Below are positions 19,123-28,364 of a stretch of 64,000 nucleotides of DNA, piece by piece. A program made the position numbers and the translations under genes. Location of the stretch: the NCBI RefSeq assembly GCF_018139685.1, contig NZ_JAGSPN010000006.1, positions 62,001-126,000 on the forward strand, read 5' to 3'. The stretch comes from Cognatundibacterium luofuense. GTDB taxonomy: Bacteria; Pseudomonadota; Gammaproteobacteria; Burkholderiales; Burkholderiaceae_D. The notes under the pieces are model-generated. The model ran no database searches and had not been told where the DNA came from. It saw only the letters and a list, made by a program, of their open reading frames with translations. Each line of letters opens with the position of its first letter. The stretch's first letter is position 1.

Positions 19123-20850
19123 ATGCGAGCTACACGATTTTTTATTTCAACTTTAAAAGAAGCACCGGCTGATGCAGAAATCATCAGCCACAAACTGATG
19201 ATGCGCGCCGGTATGATTAAACGTCTGGGTTCCGGCATCTATAACTACATGCCGATGGGCCTGCGCATTATTCGTAAAGTGGAAAATATCATCCGCGAAG
19301 AAATGAACCGCGCGGGCGCAATTGAAATGCTGATGCCGGTCGTGCAACCGGCTGAACTGTGGCAGGAAACTGGCCGCTGGGACAAAATGGGCCCGGAACT
19401 GATGCGCGTGAAAGACCGCCACGGCCGCGATTTCATCATCCAGCCGACTTCCGAAGAAGCGATCACCGATGTCGTGCGCAGCGAAATCCGCTCTTACCGT
19501 CAGTTACCGGTGAACTTCTATCATATCCAGACCAAATTCCGTGACGAACGCCGTCCGCGCTTCGGTCTGATGCGTGGCCGCGAATTCACGATGAAGGATG
19601 CGTATTCGTTTGATCGTGATACCGACGGCCTGAAAAAATCGTACCAGATCATGTACGACGCTTACACCAGCATTTTCCAGCGCTTTGGCCTGCAGTTCCG
19701 TGCAGTTGCAGCGGATAACGGTGCCATCGGTGGTTCCGGCTCGCATGAGTTCCACGTGATCGCAGAAACCGGTGAAGACGCACTGGTGTACTGCCCGACC
19801 TCGGATTACGCTGCGAATATGGAAGCAGCAGAAGCGCTGGCGCTCAGCGACAGCCGCGCTGCCGCCTCTGCAGCAATGACAAAAACCGCAACGCCGGGCA
19901 AAGAAAAATGCGAAGACGTCGCTGCATTACTGAATCTGCCGCTGACTGCAACCGTGAAATCCATCGTGCTGGCAGTGGATGCTGACGAAGGCAAAGAAAA
20001 ACAAATCTGGCTGTTACTGCTGCGCGGCGATCATGAACTGAATGAAGTCAAAGTCAGCAAAGTTGCCGGTCTGGCCAATTTCCGTTTTGCGTCGGAATCT
20101 GAAATTGTTGAATATTTTGGTTGCAAACCTGGTTATCTCGGCCCGGTCGGTACGGTCAAACCAGTGAATCTGGTAGCGGACCGCACCGTTGCAAACATGG
20201 CAGATTTTGTCTGCGGCGCCAACGAAGAGGGCTATCACCTGACCGGTGTGAACTGGGGCCGCGATCTGCCGGAACCAGTTGTTGCTGATCTGCGTAATGT
20301 CGTTGCCGGTGATCCGTCACCGGATGGTAAAGGCGTACTGGCAATCCAGCGCGGTATCGAAGTCGGTCACGTATTCCAGCTCGGTACCCGTTATTCGGAA
20401 GATATGAAAGCCACCTTCCTCGATGAAAACGGTAAACCACAATTGCTGCAAATGGGTTGCTACGGTATTGGCGTGACCCGTATTCTGGGCGCAGCGATTG
20501 AGCAGAATTACGATGACAAAGGCATCATCTGGCCAACAGCGATTGCGCCGTTTGAAGTGGTGATTTGCCCTATGGGTATGGATCGCAGCGAAGCTGTGCG
20601 TACAGAAACAGAGAACCTGTATCAGGCGCTGCTGGCTGCGGGTGTGGATGTGATTCTGGATGACCGTGGTGAACGTCCGGGCGCGATGTTTGCAGACTGG
20701 GAACTGATCGGTGTACCGCACCGCGTCGTGGTCGGTGACCGTGGTCTGAAAGAAGGCAAACTGGAATATGTGGCGCGTCGTGGCGGCGAGGCTGTGCATG
20801 TACCGGTTGCTGAGATGGCTGCGTTCATTCAGGCCCGTCTGGCAGAATAA
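19123..20850 (+). CDS. proS: Prolyl-tRNA synthetase, bacterial type
   Basis: 575-residue class II synthetase. Motif 2 ('[19 protein letters not shown]') and motif 3 ('[13 protein letters not shown]') are plain, and the INS editing domain that hydrolyses Ala-tRNA(Pro) sits between them at about 230-390. I start at ATG 19123 (MRATRFF), the family start; an in-frame ATG at 19087 would add 12 unrelated residues. The Shine-Dalgarno match is weak. Divergent from rppH. Confidence 0.96.
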   Translation: MRATRFFISTLKEAPADAEIISHKLMMRAGMIKRLGSGIYNYMPMGLRIIRKVENIIREEMNRAGAIEMLMPVVQPAELWQETGRWDKMGPELMRVKDRHGRDFIIQPTSEEAITDVVRSEIRSYRQLPVNFYHIQTKFRDERRPRFGLMRGREFTMKDAYSFDRDTDGLKKSYQIMYDAYTSIFQRFGLQFRAVAADNGAIGGSGSHEFHVIAETGEDALVYCPTSDYAANMEAAEALALSDSRAAASAAMTKTATPGKEKCEDVAALLNLPLTATVKSIVLAVDADEGKEKQIWLLLLRGDHELNEVKVSKVAGLANFRFASESEIVEYFGCKPGYLGPVGTVKPVNLVADRTVANMADFVCGANEEGYHLTGVNWGRDLPEPVVADLRNVVAGDPSPDGKGVLAIQRGIEVGHVFQLGTRYSEDMKATFLDENGKPQLLQMGCYGIGVTRILGAAIEQNYDDKGIIWPTAIAPFEVVICPMGMDRSEAVRTETENLYQALLAAGVDVILDDRGERPGAMFADWELIGVPHRVVVGDRGLKEGKLEYVARRGGEAVHVPVAEMAAFIQARLAE

Positions 20851-20892
20851 AAATGCAGCAACCCGGCTACGCCCTGGCATAACCGGGGCTGC

Positions 20893-21534
20893 ATGATGTC
20901 AAGAATGAGTACTTCTGTAGCAAAGCTTGCTGCGCAGCTGACGCTGGCTGCAGCAGGCATATTCCTGTTGCCCGGCGTGGTACAAGCCGGGAATCAAAAG
21001 GAAGAAGCGATGGCGGATTCGGTCAGGCTCGCGCTTGCCCGCGCCATTGCTGATGCAGCGCCGCCAAAGCCGAAATTTGAACGCATCGATGACCGTATTC
21101 AGTATCTGAACTGGCTCGGTGAAATGTCTTCACGCTTAAAACGCCGCATCCCTGATTATCAGACCCGCATCGAATTGCTGGAAACAATCTGGTATGAGTC
21201 ACGTCGTGCCGGACTGGAACCGGCGCTGGTCATGGGCCTGATGCAGGTGGAATCGGGTTTCCGCAAATATGCGACATCCATCGTTGGTGCGCGCGGCTAT
21301 ATGCAGGTAATGCCGTTCTGGTCGCGCGTGATCGGTGACGGTGATCCGGCCAAGCTGTTTCAGATGCAGGCCAATCTGCGTTATGGCTGCTCGATTCTGC
21401 GCATGTACATCGACATGGAAAAAGGTGATTTGTATCTTGCGCTCGGCAGGTATAACGGCAGTCGTGGTAAGCCGGAATATCCGAATGCAGTATTGTCGAA
21501 CTGGAAGAACTGGGAATACAAACCGCAGTCCTGA
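20893..21534 (+). CDS. Lytic transglycosylase, SLT family
   Basis: 213 residues with a signal peptide (hydrophobic 12-31, cleavage after VVQA) and an SLT domain from about 100. The catalytic glutamate is in 'MGLMQVESGF', with 'GARGYMQVMPFW' and 'LGRYNGS' downstream. It should cleave murein glycan strands in the periplasm. It sits behind proS, as in related genomes, 42 bases after its stop. A strong terminator follows. Confidence 0.9.
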   Translation: MMSRMSTSVAKLAAQLTLAAAGIFLLPGVVQAGNQKEEAMADSVRLALARAIADAAPPKPKFERIDDRIQYLNWLGEMSSRLKRRIPDYQTRIELLETIWYESRRAGLEPALVMGLMQVESGFRKYATSIVGARGYMQVMPFWSRVIGDGDPAKLFQMQANLRYGCSILRMYIDMEKGDLYLALGRYNGSRGKPEYPNAVLSNWKNWEYKPQS

Positions 21535-21560
21535 TGATACCGTGTTTATGATCACCATGA

Positions 21561-21588
21561 AAAAAGCCCGCTGATGCGGGCTTTTTGC
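21561..21588 (+). terminator. Terminator after the lytic transglycosylase
   Basis: Perfect 11-bp stem AAAAAGCCCGC / GCGGGCTTTTT with loop TGAT; the A and T flanks let it work for both converging genes. Confidence 0.93.
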
Positions 21589-21634
21589 GATCTGCGCTGT
21601 CAACACTGACAGCACATCTGCCGGTGTTCCGGTA

Positions 21635-21943
21635 TCAGGACAGGTGAGCAGAGATCAGCTTTGTCATTTCGAACATGCTGACTTGTGCTTTGCCGCCGAA
21701 AACAACTTTCAGCTTGTCATCTGCATTGATGTTGCGTTTGTTCGCAGCGTCTTGCAGGTTGTGCTTCTTGATGTATTCCCAGACTTTTTTCGTCACTTCA
21801 GTACGTGGTACTGGTGTAGAACCGATCACAGCAGCCAGTTCTTTGGAGATGTTCATCGGTTTCATGAACGCAGCGTTTGGCTTGCGTGCAGCTTTACCGT
21901 CTGTACCTGGTTTTTCTTTTGGATCTTGTGGTGCTGTTGCCAT
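21635..21943 (-). CDS. SWIB/MDM2 domain protein
   Basis: 102 residues. After a 25-residue charged leader the SWIB fold spans about 28-100 (MNISKELAAVIG ... VWEYIKKHNLQD ... ADDKLKVVFGG ... MFEMTKLIS). AGGAGG lies 7 bases before ATG 21943. Bacterial SWIB proteins are linked with chromatin-like or topoisomerase roles, without firm function. Its first residues (MATAPQ) are the same as those of the H1-like protein at 41777, and the first 14 bases of the two genes are identical. Confidence 0.85.
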   Translation of the reverse strand: MATAPQDPKEKPGTDGKAARKPNAAFMKPMNISKELAAVIGSTPVPRTEVTKKVWEYIKKHNLQDAANKRNINADDKLKVVFGGKAQVSMFEMTKLISAHLS

Positions 21944-22151
21944 TAAAGGCCTCCTATTTATGAATTGCTGAACAGGCGCCGGCTGCACTTGCCGGCCCTT
22001 TTAGAGCGTGAAAATTAACGCACGGCTAATAGTGGTGCGTATTTAACCACGATGCAAGCTTTTTTTCGCGAAAACCTGCTAAAACACGGGTTTTTGATGC
22101 AGGAAACGTCCATACTTGCCGGTTTCTGCCACCGTCACGGCGGGCCGAAAA

Positions 22152-23522
22152 TCAGCGACGGCCACCCGGCATCATGCCTTTCATACTGCGCAGCATCTTC
22201 ATCATGCCGCCACCGCGCAGTTTTTTCATCATGCTCTGCATTTGTTCGAATTGCGCCAGCATTCGGTTTACTTCCTGAATCTGCACACCGGCACCGGTTG
22301 CAATACGGCGTTTGCGTGAGGCTTTGATCAGCTCAGGCTTGGCACGTTCCGCAGGCGTCATTGCATTGATCATGCCTTCCATGCGGCGAATCTGCTTTTC
22401 CGCCACATCCATATTCGCGCCGTTAGCGGCTTGTTGCAGCTGCGCCGGCAGTTTATCCATCAGACCGGACAGACCACCCATATTTTTCATCTGGGAGATC
22501 TGCATTTTGAAGTCATTCATGTCGAATTTGCCGCCATCCTTGATTTTGTGCGCAAGGTTTTGTGCGGCTTCGACGTCGATACTTTTCTGAGCGGATTCCA
22601 CCAGCGCCAGAATGTCACCCATGCCCAGCACACGGTTTGCCATACGCTGCGGGTCGAACGATTCCAGACCATCCAGTTTCTCGGCCACACCGACGAATTT
22701 CACTGGCTTACCGGTGATATGGCGCACAGACAATGCCGCGCCGCCGCGTGCATCACCGTCCAGCTTGGTCAGTACCACGCCGGTCAGTGGCAGCGCATCA
22801 TTAAATGCTTTTGCGGTATTAACAGCATCCTGACCCAGCATCGCGTCAACCACGAACAGGGTTTCAATCGGATTCAGTGCGCTGTGAATCGCCGCAATTT
22901 CCTGCATCATTGCTTCATCAATACCCAGACGACCTGCAGTATCGACGATCAGCACATCGTGATAATGTTTTTTCGCGTAATCCAGTGCGGCCAGTGCAAT
23001 ATCCACAGGTTTGTCAGTGGCAGCAGACGGGAAGAAGTCTGCGCCGACCTGCTCAGTCACGGATTGCAACTGTGCAATCGCCGCAGGGCGATACACGTCG
23101 GCAGACACCGTCAGCACTTTTTTCTTTTTCTGTTCTTTCAGATACTTCGCCAGCTTACCGGCGGTGGTGGTTTTACCTGCACCCTGCAAACCGGCCATCA
23201 GAATAATCGCCGGTGGCTGGCAGGCAAAACTCAGTTGCGATGCTTCCGGGCCCAGATCGGCACCCATCAGGTGCGCCATTTCCTTTTGCACCACACCGAC
23301 CAGTGCCTGGCCCGGTGTCAGTGAGCCGATGACTTCTTCACCCATGGCTTTTTCTTTGACACGGGCGATCAGATCGCGCACGGCAGGCAATGCCACGTCG
23401 GCTTCCAGCAATGCCATCCGTACTTCACGCAGCATTTCAGCGGTATTGGATTCGGTCAGGCGAGCCTCGCCGCGCATGGTTTTTACCACTTTGGCAAGGC
23501 GTTGGGTCAGATTATCAAGCAT
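22152..23522 (-). CDS. ffh: Signal recognition particle protein Ffh
   Basis: 456-residue SRP GTPase that binds signal sequences and 4.5S RNA for co-translational membrane targeting. N domain about 1-95, G domain with GLQGAGKTT, DTAGRLG and TKLDGDARGG, and the methionine-rich M domain from about 320 with 'SGLMDKLP' and a basic glycine-rich tail. In related genomes it is divergent from the ccsA gene; here about 9 kb of extra genes lie between them. Confidence 0.97.
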   Translation of the reverse strand: MLDNLTQRLAKVVKTMRGEARLTESNTAEMLREVRMALLEADVALPAVRDLIARVKEKAMGEEVIGSLTPGQALVGVVQKEMAHLMGADLGPEASQLSFACQPPAIILMAGLQGAGKTTTAGKLAKYLKEQKKKKVLTVSADVYRPAAIAQLQSVTEQVGADFFPSAATDKPVDIALAALDYAKKHYHDVLIVDTAGRLGIDEAMMQEIAAIHSALNPIETLFVVDAMLGQDAVNTAKAFNDALPLTGVVLTKLDGDARGGAALSVRHITGKPVKFVGVAEKLDGLESFDPQRMANRVLGMGDILALVESAQKSIDVEAAQNLAHKIKDGGKFDMNDFKMQISQMKNMGGLSGLMDKLPAQLQQAANGANMDVAEKQIRRMEGMINAMTPAERAKPELIKASRKRRIATGAGVQIQEVNRMLAQFEQMQSMMKKLRGGGMMKMLRSMKGMMPGGRR

Positions 23523-23791
23523 AGTTTTCAGGCTTTCAGAGTTCAGGCAAGTCCGCGTCAGGCAACTGGAATCATCACAGGCCGCCGTTAGCGCAGGACG
23601 GTTAACCTGTGCATTTTACCTGAAGCTGTCGTACATCCGGCTAACTCTGCGGGGAATTTGCGAGAACACATGCGCCGCTTGTGCGGATTTTCAGACCGGA
23701 TGCGGGAATTTTTCCGGAAAACCGCACACGAAAATACACTTGAGATACTGCAGATACCGGAAAATCAAGCACTTATCGAAGAAAGCGAAGC
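23523..23791. other. Upstream region of the ABC importer operon
   Basis: Gene-free. It holds a perfect 12-base palindrome TTTTCCGGAAAA (23710-23721) nested between TGCGG (23701-23705) and CCGCA (23722-23726). It lies about 75-90 bases before the sigma-54 promoter and is the best candidate enhancer site for the NtrC-type regulator encoded at 28365. This is inference from position and symmetry only. Confidence 0.4.
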
Positions 23792-23807
23792 TGGCACACT
23801 CTGTGCA
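23792..23807 (+). promoter_or_regulatory. Sigma-54 promoter of the ABC importer operon
   Basis: TGGCACACTCTGTGCA has GG-N10-GC spacing and matches TGGCAC at -24 fully; the -12 element is GTGC instead of TTGC. It lies 62 bases before the binding-protein start. The operon ends with a GAFTGA-type activator. Confidence 0.65.
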
Positions 23808-23869
23808 AGCGACTACACTGCAGTCGTCACATCGTGGCGGACATAAATCAAAAATCAAGGAGATCTGCA

Positions 23870-24835
23870 ATGCTGAAAAAAACGATCGTACTGGCAGGCT
23901 TGCTGGCGATGGCCGGTGTTACACAGGCCGAAGAAGTGGTGCGTCTGGGAAATCTGAAGTTTGCGCATTACGGCGCGGTATCGTACATCAAGGAAATCGC
24001 ACCGAAGTGCGGTATTAAGGTGGAAGAGCGTGTATTTGCCAAAGGGCTGGATGCGATGCAGGCCGTGATTGCCGGTGAGCTGGATGTGGGCGCGGTGTCA
24101 TCCGAAGCCGCGATTTCAGCGCGTGCCAGCGGTACGCCGATTACGCTGGTTGCCGGTTTTGCCAAAGGCGGTGCGCGTCTGGTTGGACGTGCAGATCTGA
24201 AAATCAGTTCTGTGAAAGACCTGAAAGGTAAAAAAGTCGGTGTCACGCGCGGCGGTATTCAGGATATTTTACTGGCCGCTGAACTGGCACAAAACGGGCT
24301 GACATTCTCTGACCAGCCGGGCAAAGATGTACAAATTATTTACCTTGGTTTCCCGGATCTGAATCAGGCACTGCTGGGTAAAAATATCGATGCCATCATG
24401 CAATCCGAGCCTTACTCATCACAAGCGATTAACAAAGGTTTTGGTAAAGAAATTATCAAACCTTATGACACACCGATTGGTGAACCGGTACGTACGATGG
24501 TGATGACGGATAAGTTCATCAAAGAACGCCGCCCGGTTGCAGAAAAATTCATGCGCTGCTTTGTGGAAGCCACCCGTACTTTTATCGACAAGCCGGAAGT
24601 GGCAGAAAAATACGTGCGTGAAAATATGTTCAAAGGCCAGATCACACATGATGATTTTGCTGATGCGATCGAAAATTCTCCTTACAGCTACGATGTCACG
24701 GCAGAGCATATTCAAATCACTACGGATCTGATGCAGAAATACGGTATCGGCAAAATGAGTAAGCCACCGGTTGCCAAAGAATGGGTGAAAACGGATTTGC
24801 TGGATCAGGCAAAAAAATCCTTAAACGTCAAATAA
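23870..24835 (+). CDS. ABC transporter substrate-binding protein, NitT/TauT type
   Basis: 321 residues with a signal peptide (MLKKTIVLAGLL..., cleavage after VTQA, residue 19). The fold is that of SsuA/TauA/ThiY-like binding proteins ('GNLKFAHYGAVSYIKEIAPKCGI', 'DVGAVSSEAAI', 'GKKVGVTRGGIQD'). Substrate cannot be read from sequence; candidates are sulfonates, nitrate-like anions or pyrimidine precursors. ATG 23870 has AAGGAG upstream. First gene of a five-gene operon. Confidence 0.85.
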   Translation: MLKKTIVLAGLLAMAGVTQAEEVVRLGNLKFAHYGAVSYIKEIAPKCGIKVEERVFAKGLDAMQAVIAGELDVGAVSSEAAISARASGTPITLVAGFAKGGARLVGRADLKISSVKDLKGKKVGVTRGGIQDILLAAELAQNGLTFSDQPGKDVQIIYLGFPDLNQALLGKNIDAIMQSEPYSSQAINKGFGKEIIKPYDTPIGEPVRTMVMTDKFIKERRPVAEKFMRCFVEATRTFIDKPEVAEKYVRENMFKGQITHDDFADAIENSPYSYDVTAEHIQITTDLMQKYGIGKMSKPPVAKEWVKTDLLDQAKKSLNVK

Positions 24836-24853
24836 AAATATCCGGCGTGTACG

Positions 24854-24880
24854 CACCGGTGGCTGAAAAAGCTGCCGGTG
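24854..24880 (+). promoter_or_regulatory. Intercistronic hairpin after the binding-protein gene
   Basis: CACCGGTGGC and GCTGCCGGTG pair over 10 bp (two wobbles) around the loop TGAAAAA. Such stem-loops often protect binding-protein mRNA and raise its level over the permease. Confidence 0.55.
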
Positions 24881-24904
24881 CAGCCGGTGAATAACGGAGA
24901 CTGT

Positions 24905-25723
24905 ATGAAAATAAAATGGCGTGAAGCGGGCGCAGGCCTGGTGGTGCCGGCGATTCTGATCGCAATCTGGCACATCGTCACCAGCGCAGAAATGGTGAAC
25001 CCGCAAGTATTACCTGCACCAATGGCTGTGGTGCGCAAATGGCTGGAATATGCTTCCCCGACCGAAGCTTACGATGCCGCCACCATGAGCTGGCTGGCAT
25101 GGGCTGTATCGGGTGAACTGATCCGTGACACGATAGGCAGTATGTATCGCGTACTCGCCGGTTTTGTGGTGGGTGCTGGTCTGGCTTTGCCACTGGGCAT
25201 CGCGATGGGCGCCAATCAGCGTGTGTATGCCTTCATGAATCCGCTGATGCAGGTGCTGCGTCCGATTCCGCCGATTGCCTATATTCCTTTATCGATCTTG
25301 TGGTTCGGTCTGGGTAATCCGCCGGCAATTTTCCTGATTGCCATCGGTGCATTTTTCCCGGTTCTGATGAATACGATTGCCGGTGTGCGTCATGTTGACA
25401 GTATCTATATCCGTGCTGCGCGTAATCTGGGTGCATCGCAATGGACGATTTTCCGGCGCGTGATGCTGCCAGCTGCCGTGCCGTATATTTTGTCCGGTGT
25501 ACGGATCGGTATCGGTACCGCCTTCATCGTGGTGATTGTGTCGGAAATGATTGCCGTGAATAACGGTCTGGGTTTCCGCATTCTGGAAGCACGTGAATAT
25601 TTCTGGTCTGACAAAATCATCGCAGGCATGATCACGATTGGTATGCTGGGCCTCAGCATTGATCTGATCATGAACAAAATCAATAATTACTTGCTGCGCT
25701 GGCACCGTGGTCTGGAGAACTGA
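24905..25723 (+). CDS. ABC transporter permease, NitT/TauT type
   Basis: 272 residues, with about six hydrophobic segments and the BPD_transp_1 coupling loop ('RNLGASQWTIFRRVMLPAAVP'). Start ATG 24905 is preceded by CGGAGA. A slightly long insert between the first two membrane spans (about 48-75) is common in the SsuC-like group. Its stop is 1 base before the ATPase start. Confidence 0.9.
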   Translation: MKIKWREAGAGLVVPAILIAIWHIVTSAEMVNPQVLPAPMAVVRKWLEYASPTEAYDAATMSWLAWAVSGELIRDTIGSMYRVLAGFVVGAGLALPLGIAMGANQRVYAFMNPLMQVLRPIPPIAYIPLSILWFGLGNPPAIFLIAIGAFFPVLMNTIAGVRHVDSIYIRAARNLGASQWTIFRRVMLPAAVPYILSGVRIGIGTAFIVVIVSEMIAVNNGLGFRILEAREYFWSDKIIAGMITIGMLGLSIDLIMNKINNYLLRWHRGLEN

Positions 25724-25724
25724 A

Positions 25725-26522
25725 ATGAGTGAAGCCCATATTGTTGTGAATGGTGTTAATAAAGTATTTCAGACAGCCGACAAAGAAGTGATTGCGCTGA
25801 AAGATATACAACTGACGATTCCTCGTGGACAGTTTGTCTGTCTGCTTGGCCCTTCCGGTTGTGGTAAATCAACTTTGCTGAATGCGATTGCTGGCTTTTC
25901 ACTACCGACTTCTGGCACGATCACGGCTGATCAGCAAATTATTCGTGAACCGGGCCCGGACCGTGGCATGGTGTTTCAGGAATATGCGCTGTTCCCGTGG
26001 ATGACGGTGGCGCAAAATATTGCGTTTGGTCTGGAAATCAAAGGCATGGATAAAGCGGGTATCAGCGAGCGTGTACAGGGCTTGCTGAAGATGCTGGGCT
26101 TATCGGATTTTGCGCAGCGTTTTCCGAAAGATTTGTCCGGCGGTATGCGTCAGCGGGTAGCAATTGCGCGCGTACTGGCACTGGATTCTCCGGTGATGCT
26201 GATGGATGAACCTTTCGGTGCGCTGGATGCGTTAACCCGCCGTAATCTGCAGGATGAATTGCTGGATATCTGGGCGCGCACCCGCAAAACGATAGTGTTT
26301 GTGACGCACAGTATTGAAGAAGCCGTGTATCTGGCAGATCGTATCGTGGTGATGACCTATCGTCCCGGTACGGTGAAGCGCGATATGCTGATAGAACTGC
26401 CTCATCCGCGTGACACCAGTTCACCGGAGTTTGCCGCGTTAAAACGTGAGCTGGGCATACTGGTGATGGAAGAACAGCAACGTCATCATACGGATGAAAT
26501 CAGGATGGCCGCTGTCGATTAA
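25725..26522 (+). CDS. ABC transporter ATP-binding protein, NitT/TauT type
   Basis: 265 residues with Walker A GPSGCGKS, Q-loop ('MVFQEYALFPW'), signature LSGGMRQRV, Walker B 'VMLMDEPFGALD' and the switch histidine in 'VFVTHSIEEA'. Closest by pattern to SsuB/TauB. Start at ATG 25725, just after the permease stop. The stop overlaps the AAGGAG that serves the sensor kinase, so transporter and sensor are joined in one operon. Confidence 0.92.
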   Translation: MSEAHIVVNGVNKVFQTADKEVIALKDIQLTIPRGQFVCLLGPSGCGKSTLLNAIAGFSLPTSGTITADQQIIREPGPDRGMVFQEYALFPWMTVAQNIAFGLEIKGMDKAGISERVQGLLKMLGLSDFAQRFPKDLSGGMRQRVAIARVLALDSPVMLMDEPFGALDALTRRNLQDELLDIWARTRKTIVFVTHSIEEAVYLADRIVVMTYRPGTVKRDMLIELPHPRDTSSPEFAALKRELGILVMEEQQRHHTDEIRMAAVD

Positions 26523-26532
26523 GGAGAATGTG

Positions 26533-28359
26533 ATGTCCACGAAAATGCCGCGCTCAGCAGTGATTGTTTTGCTGACTGCCGCTGCGATGGCGCTGATTTT
26601 CGTGGTAACACTGATCACTTATCAGCAAGCGAGTACTGCGAACCGCGCTGCAGCAGAACGCCAGTTGCAACTGATTGCACTGGATCTGGATGCAGCGCTG
26701 GAACGCCATGAAATATTGCCGCATACCTTATCGCATCTGCCGCTTCTGTCGGCAGCATTACAGCATCCGGATCAGAGTGAACTGATTCATCAGCTGAATC
26801 AAACCTTTTCCGATATTCAGAAACAAGCCAGAGTTGCCACGATCTATCTGATGGATCAGCAGGGCAAAACGCTGGCAGCCAGCAATTGGGACAGCGAGCA
26901 AAGCTACATCGGGCAAAATTTCAGCTTCCGTCCGTACTTCCGCGATGCGATGCGCGAAGGCGGGCAAACCGGCCATTTTTACGCCATCGGTAACAAGACC
27001 CAGATTCCCGGCTACTTCATTTCCCGCCCGGTGCTGGCAGATCCGCTGCATCCACAGGCAGGCAAGCCGCTGGGTGTGATTGTTGTCAAAGTCAGCCTGC
27101 TCGATATGCAGCAAGCCTGGCGCAGCAATCCGGAACCGATTGCACTCAGTGATAAACACGGCGTGATTTTCCTTGGCAACCGGCCTGCATGGCAGTACCG
27201 CAGTCTGCAAGCGCTGGACAATGAAGTGCAGGCCGAGTTACAGGCAACACTGCAGTATGCAGGCAAGCCTGTGCAGGCCGTCAGTGTGTTACCGCGTTCT
27301 GAAAAAGAAGGTTTCGGTGATTATGTCAGCCGCAACATCGGTCGTTTAAGCTGGCAACTGATGTTATTTCCGGATCAGTCGGAAGCGCGGAAAGCGGCGA
27401 TGGTGGCAGCGGGGCTGACGACCTTGCTGCTGATTCTGCTGGCTACAGCCGCTGCTGTTTTTGATCAGCGCCGTCAGCGCTTGCGTGAACGCCGGCAGGC
27501 TGCGCTGGCACTTGAGCAGGCAGCACAGGAACTGGAAAGCCGGATTGCGCAGCGCACGCTGGAACTGACCGGTGCGAATACGCAATTAGAACAGCGTTTG
27601 CAAACGCTGCAACAAACCGAGAAAATGCTGCGCACATCGCAGGATGAGCTGGTACAAACCGCCAAGCTGGCCTTGCTGGGACAAATGGCAGCCGGTATCA
27701 CCCATGAGCTGAGTCAGCCGCTGACCGCTATTCGTGCATTTGCGGATAATGCCCGTTTGCTGCTGCAGCGCGGTGACCATGATACGGCGGCGATGAATCT
27801 TCACCATATCGGCGATGCGGTGCAGCGTATGGGAAACATCATTTCCCAGTTAAAAGGATTTGCCCGTAAGAGCGGAGATCATCTGCAACTGACGGACCTT
27901 AATCATTGCATACAGGCAGCGGTATCGCTGATTGGCAATGATCTGGAACAGCAGGATATCCGTTTGCAACTGGACTTGCAGGGCGCGCCGCAGGTGCGTG
28001 CTGATCCTGTGCGGATTGAACAAATTCTCATCAATCTGCTGCGCAATGCGGCCGATGCGATGGAAGGGCAGACTGTGCGCTGTTTAGCTGTGCAAACCGA
28101 ACTCAGCGCCGATGCTGTGCAGATACTGGTGCGCGACACAGGTCCCGGCATCTCCGCAACGGTATTGCCCCATTTGTTTGAACCTTTCTTCACCACCAAA
28201 CCCAGCGGTAAAGGGCTGGGTCTGGGGCTGGCGATTTCTTTATCGATTGCACAAGCGATGGATGGCAATCTCAGTGTCAGCAGCAGCGCGGATGGTGCCT
28301 GCTTCTGCCTGCGTTTGCCGCTGGCGGACAATGCCGCATCCATGCAGACAGCGGAGTAA
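26533..28359 (+). CDS. DctB-like sensor histidine kinase
   Basis: 608 residues. Membrane spans at about 7-29 and 287-309 enclose a periplasmic double-Cache sensor domain ('YIGQNFSFRPYFRDAM', 'IPGYFISRPV'), the layout of DctB. A coiled coil (about 315-375) leads to the phospho-acceptor box GITHELSQPL with H391, then the HATPase domain (NLLRNAADA, RDTGPGI, GKGLGLGLAIS). DctB senses C4-dicarboxylates, but no DctA or DctPQM transporter is nearby. Here the partner is an ABC importer, so the signal may be that importer's substrate. Start ATG 26533 with AAGGAG 6 bases upstream. Confidence 0.85.
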   Translation: MSTKMPRSAVIVLLTAAAMALIFVVTLITYQQASTANRAAAERQLQLIALDLDAALERHEILPHTLSHLPLLSAALQHPDQSELIHQLNQTFSDIQKQARVATIYLMDQQGKTLAASNWDSEQSYIGQNFSFRPYFRDAMREGGQTGHFYAIGNKTQIPGYFISRPVLADPLHPQAGKPLGVIVVKVSLLDMQQAWRSNPEPIALSDKHGVIFLGNRPAWQYRSLQALDNEVQAELQATLQYAGKPVQAVSVLPRSEKEGFGDYVSRNIGRLSWQLMLFPDQSEARKAAMVAAGLTTLLLILLATAAAVFDQRRQRLRERRQAALALEQAAQELESRIAQRTLELTGANTQLEQRLQTLQQTEKMLRTSQDELVQTAKLALLGQMAAGITHELSQPLTAIRAFADNARLLLQRGDHDTAAMNLHHIGDAVQRMGNIISQLKGFARKSGDHLQLTDLNHCIQAAVSLIGNDLEQQDIRLQLDLQGAPQVRADPVRIEQILINLLRNAADAMEGQTVRCLAVQTELSADAVQILVRDTGPGISATVLPHLFEPFFTTKPSGKGLGLGLAISLSIAQAMDGNLSVSSSADGACFCLRLPLADNAASMQTAE

Positions 28360-28364
28360 AATGG

